Shown: positions 61,702-64,000 of the stretch, in pieces
Layout: every line of letters begins with the position of its first letter
How positions within the stretch are numbered: position 1 is the first letter of the stretch
Assembly: GCF_003570705.1 (NCBI RefSeq)
Contig: NZ_QWVT01000015.1
Location: forward strand, 248,001 to 312,000
Source of the DNA: Mesobacillus zeae
GTDB taxonomy: Bacteria; Bacillota; Bacilli; Bacillales; Cytobacillaceae
Length of the DNA: 64,000 nt
Direction of reading: 5' to 3'
Made by a program: the position numbers and the translations under genes
The notes under the pieces: model-generated
Told to the model about the DNA's origin: nothing
The model's input: only the letters and a program-made list of their open reading frames with translations
Database searches by the model: none

Positions 61702-63144
61702 CTATGCCAGCCGAATAAGGGCCTGGAGAATGAGCTCTGCTTCTTCCTGCCCCACTGTCCGCAAGTCGAGAATCAGTTCCTCTTTTTGGATCCTTGTGAT
61801 AATTGGCGGATGACTTTCAAGCCTGAGGCTGCGTGAAAGCTGTTCCACTGTCATGTCCTTGTGTGAAATGGCCGCAACAAACGTCGGAAGCTCGACATCA
61901 GGCATTGTTCCCCCGCCTACCTGGCTTGTGGACGGCTGGATTTTTACCGAATAGGCGTCGGTGGCTGCTTCTAGGTTTGTCACTAGTTCTTCGATACGTC
62001 CCTTTAGTTCCTCAGAGGTTGTCAGCAGGTCCCTTACAGCCGGGATTTCCCTGATTCCCCGCTCTCCCCTTGCATAGTCCACAAGCGTTCCCTCGAGGGC
62101 GGCAAGTGTCATCTTATCTACCCTCAGCACCCTTGCTAGCTGGTGTTTCTTCAGCTTTTCTATCAAGGACTTTTTACCTGCGATTATGCCAGCCTGCGGG
62201 CCTCCGAGCAGCTTGTCGCCACTGAAGGAAACAATGTCAGCGCCTTGCCTGAGGACTTCCCCAACTACCGGTTCCTCCCCGATTCCATTGCTGCTGAAAT
62301 CATACAAAACACCGCTGCCAAGATCTTCATAAAAAATAATATCCTGCTGTTTTGCAAGCTCTGCCAATTGGGCAGTATCAACGCTTTTTGTAAAGCCTAT
62401 GATTTTGAAATTGCTTGTGTGCACTTTTAAAATCATGCGAGTCTCATCGCATATTGCGCGTTCATAGTCATAAAGGTGGGTTTTATTAGTGGTTCCTACT
62501 TCAGTAAGATTCGCACCGCTTTCTTCCATTATGGAGGAAATACGGAAGGAACCCCCAATTTCAACAAGCTGTCCTCTTGAAACGATGACTTCTTCTCCGT
62601 TTGCCAGCGCCTTTAGGATAAGAAATACAGCGGCTGCGTTATTGTTAACAACCATGGCCGCTTCTGCTCCTGTTATTGTTTTGATCAGCGATTCAACATG
62701 TGAGTGCCTGGATCCTCTCTCGCCTTCCGTTAATTTATATTCAAGGTTGGAGTAGTTTTGCGCAATATCAACTACATGCCGGACGGCACGGTCGCTTAAT
62801 CTGGCCCTTCCAAGGTTTGTGTGAAGGATTGTTCCTGTCGCATTGATTACTTTCGTAAGGGTATATCCCTGTTTTTTAGTAATTTTGGACCTTGCTTCCG
62901 CAAATAAATAGGCATTAAAAGCTTCGGTGCCGGGTTCTGGTCCATCCCATTCCCCGCTGACGATTTCCGCCCTTACTTTGGCGAGAAGAGACTGCATTTC
63001 TGTTGTTAAAATAATGGCGTCTATATCAGTCTCATCAATAGTCTGGTTGAATCTCGAATCTTTCTGGATTTCATGTACCGGCGGCATCTGCCGCAATAAA
63101 TGCTTCAAGCCTTTTTCCTCCCATAGCGAAATATGCCCATTCAT
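61702..63144 (-). CDS. selA: L-seryl-tRNA(Sec) selenium transferase
   Basis: This 480-residue PLP enzyme turns Ser-tRNA(Sec) into Sec-tRNA(Sec) with selenophosphate from SelD. The order of blocks is KVINATGTILHTNLGRARLS, NYSNLEYKLTEGERGSRHSH, AAMVVNNNAAAVFLILKALA, VGTTNKTHLYDYERAI, KVHTSNFKIIGFTKSVD, FYEDLGSGVLYDF and SFSGDKLLGGPQAGIIAGKK. In the last the Lys of S-G-D-K-L-L is the PLP lysine. The length and order are those of full SelA. ATG 63144 follows CAGGGATGTTATA, a modest site. selB, selD and selC are not in the window. It gives independent support to the selenoprotein gene at 48073-48375. Confidence 0.97.
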   Translation of the reverse strand: MNGHISLWEEKGLKHLLRQMPPVHEIQKDSRFNQTIDETDIDAIILTTEMQSLLAKVRAEIVSGEWDGPEPGTEAFNAYLFAEARSKITKKQGYTLTKVINATGTILHTNLGRARLSDRAVRHVVDIAQNYSNLEYKLTEGERGSRHSHVESLIKTITGAEAAMVVNNNAAAVFLILKALANGEEVIVSRGQLVEIGGSFRISSIMEESGANLTEVGTTNKTHLYDYERAICDETRMILKVHTSNFKIIGFTKSVDTAQLAELAKQQDIIFYEDLGSGVLYDFSSNGIGEEPVVGEVLRQGADIVSFSGDKLLGGPQAGIIAGKKSLIEKLKKHQLARVLRVDKMTLAALEGTLVDYARGERGIREIPAVRDLLTTSEELKGRIEELVTNLEAATDAYSVKIQPSTSQVGGGTMPDVELPTFVAAISHKDMTVEQLSRSLRLESHPPIITRIQKEELILDLRTVGQEEAELILQALIRLA

Positions 63145-63268
63145 TATAACATCCCTGAACCACCTGGCGTTTAGCCTGTTTCATCGAAAAAATGAATTTG
63201 TCCCGCCTTGTCCTTTCGGGTTGTTCACCTGCATATAATGTACCTGAATATGTAACCAGGAGGAAACT

Positions 63269-63544
63269 ATGTTTACTTTAATTGAAAAAGCTGTACTTGG
63301 CATGGCTGTCCTAAGGCTGTTATCAGGAAGCATAGAAATCATGGCGGCGCTTTTGATGCTAAAACTGAACGATATTGGCAAAGCAATGATTATCAATGGC
63401 TCGCTCGCTTTTGTTGGGCCGGTTGTGTTGATTTTGACAACAACAATTGGTCTTCTTGGCCTGGCAGATAAAGTATCATTCGAAAAACTGTTTTGGGTTC
63501 TTCTGGGAGTCGGCTGCATTCTTTATGGTGTCAAGAGCAGCTGA
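63269..63544 (+). CDS. yqhV: YqhV-like DUF2619 membrane protein
   Basis: The product has 91 residues, with ATG 63269 behind CAGGAGGAAACT. It has three membrane segments (about residues 8-32, 42-63 and 72-88): VLGMAVLRLLSGSIEIMAAL, INGSLAFVGPVVLILTTTIG and LLGVGCILYGVKSS. This matches YqhV of B. subtilis (A-V-L-R-x-x-S-G-x-I-E-x-x-A-A). The function is unknown; in B. subtilis it lies beside sporulation genes. It is divergent from selA. Confidence 0.85.
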   Translation: MFTLIEKAVLGMAVLRLLSGSIEIMAALLMLKLNDIGKAMIINGSLAFVGPVVLILTTTIGLLGLADKVSFEKLFWVLLGVGCILYGVKSS

Positions 63545-63635
63545 TAAGCTTGAGCAGAATCCTTCCGACAATTCTCCTAATAAAAACCCATTTTAAAGAG
63601 ACAATAGGAGATAGACAAATTCAGGAGGGATGATA

Positions 63636-64000
63636 ATGGGCATTTTAAATGGCAATCCGAAAGATGAACCTTTACACTCTGGTGAAATTTTCAGCCTATG
63701 GTCGCATCTGCTCGATACAAAAGGTTTTCTTGTCACACTTCAGGTTTTCATCAACCATACAGGAGACCACGATTTAAAGGTATTCCTTGGGGACTTGTCC
63801 GAGAATTGTATCACACAAGAGGAACAGCAGGTAGAGACGATTCTGAAGGAGAACGGCATCCGTCTTCCGCCAGCCCCGCCGGATAGGCCGATGGTCCATG
63901 TTGAGGACATCCCTGCCGGTGCAAGGTTCAATGATCCGGAAATCGCATCATTGACAGGGAGAGAACTGTTCGCGGGAAAAGTCCTATGCAGCTATATTAT
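63636..64000 (+). CDS. DUF3231 family protein, N-terminal part
   Basis: ATG 63636 follows CAGGAGGGATGATA; the frame stays open to the end of the window (about 121 codons). It reads MGILNGNPKDEPLHSGEIFS, LWSHLLDTKGFLVTLQVFIN, GILRLPPAPPDRP-like proline turn, FNDPEIASLTGRELFAGKVL. This fits one half of a DUF3231 protein (ferritin-like helical bundle, usually two repeats; coat-associated in some spore formers). The function is unknown. The rest of the gene lies to the right. Confidence 0.8.
   Translation, partial: MGILNGNPKDEPLHSGEIFSLWSHLLDTKGFLVTLQVFINHTGDHDLKVFLGDLSENCITQEEQQVETILKENGIRLPPAPPDRPMVHVEDIPAGARFNDPEIASLTGRELFAGKVLCSYI

Noticed and set aside
1-64000. CRISPR arrays, tRNA or rRNA genes, including tRNA-Sec
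   Set aside because: No regularly spaced direct repeats and no cloverleaf with conserved GGTTCGA-type arm and acceptor end could be recognised by eye in this window.

Overview
The window is chromosomal DNA of an endospore-forming Bacillaceae bacterium. It carries small acid-soluble spore protein genes sspN, sspO, sspP and tlp, a probable sporulenol synthase (sqhC), and gene neighbourhoods that match the ykoN-ykoP-ykoQ and citB-yneN-sspN-tlp-yneP...plsY-yneT-parE-parC-alsT regions of Bacillus subtilis as I remember them. Codon use, strong AGGAGG-type ribosome binding sites and intrinsic terminators fit this. Genus is not fixed; a Mesobacillus, Cytobacillus or Neobacillus-like organism is my inference.

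Bases 1-30,000 are an accessory half, AT-richer by eye and full of decayed genes. They hold the end of a fosfomycin-resistance fosB gene, several GNAT acetyltransferases, a BNR-repeat/membrane protein pair, and a P-loop kinase. A T-box (Met) leader precedes a second methionyl-tRNA synthetase. A ykoNPQ-like set (glycosyltransferase, metallophosphoesterase, YkoP) is followed by an endonuclease/phosphatase and an alkaline-phosphatase-like enzyme. Next come an ArsR-rhodanese regulator with a ruined persulfide dioxygenase-type gene and an MFS transporter, a five-gene xanthine dehydrogenase-type operon (pucABDCE-like), and the terpene cyclase with two companion genes. Between them lie relics of an aminotransferase, a GNAT, an IS110 element, a MerR-type effector domain, an IS3 element, an aromatic acid exporter and a DUF326-XerS chimera.

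Bases 30,000-64,000 are a conserved, mostly intact half: a staygreen-family protein, alsT, parC/parE (topoisomerase IV), a secreted subtilase, glycerate kinase, yneT, a nucleobase permease, chrA, plsY, a soluble histidine kinase, capA, yneP with a large two-module CbxX/SpoVK-type ATPase, tlp, sspN, an FbpB-like peptide, a TlpA-type thioredoxin, a LysR regulator/permease pair, citB, sspO, sspP, selA and yqhV. The only evident lesion there is a frameshift in a DUF3243 gene.

The most important observation is a selenocysteine system. At 48073-48375 (minus strand) a 100-residue HesB-like gene is interrupted only by one in-frame TGA, at the position where the HesB-like selenoprotein family carries Sec or Cys. 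Seventeen bases after the TGA lies a compact hairpin with a bulged U and a G-rich apical loop, as expected of a bacterial SECIS element. The gene for the Sec-forming enzyme SelA (61702-63144) is in the same window. Standard gene calling would reduce the selenoprotein to a 63-residue fragment or lose it. SelB, SelD and tRNA-Sec must be encoded elsewhere.
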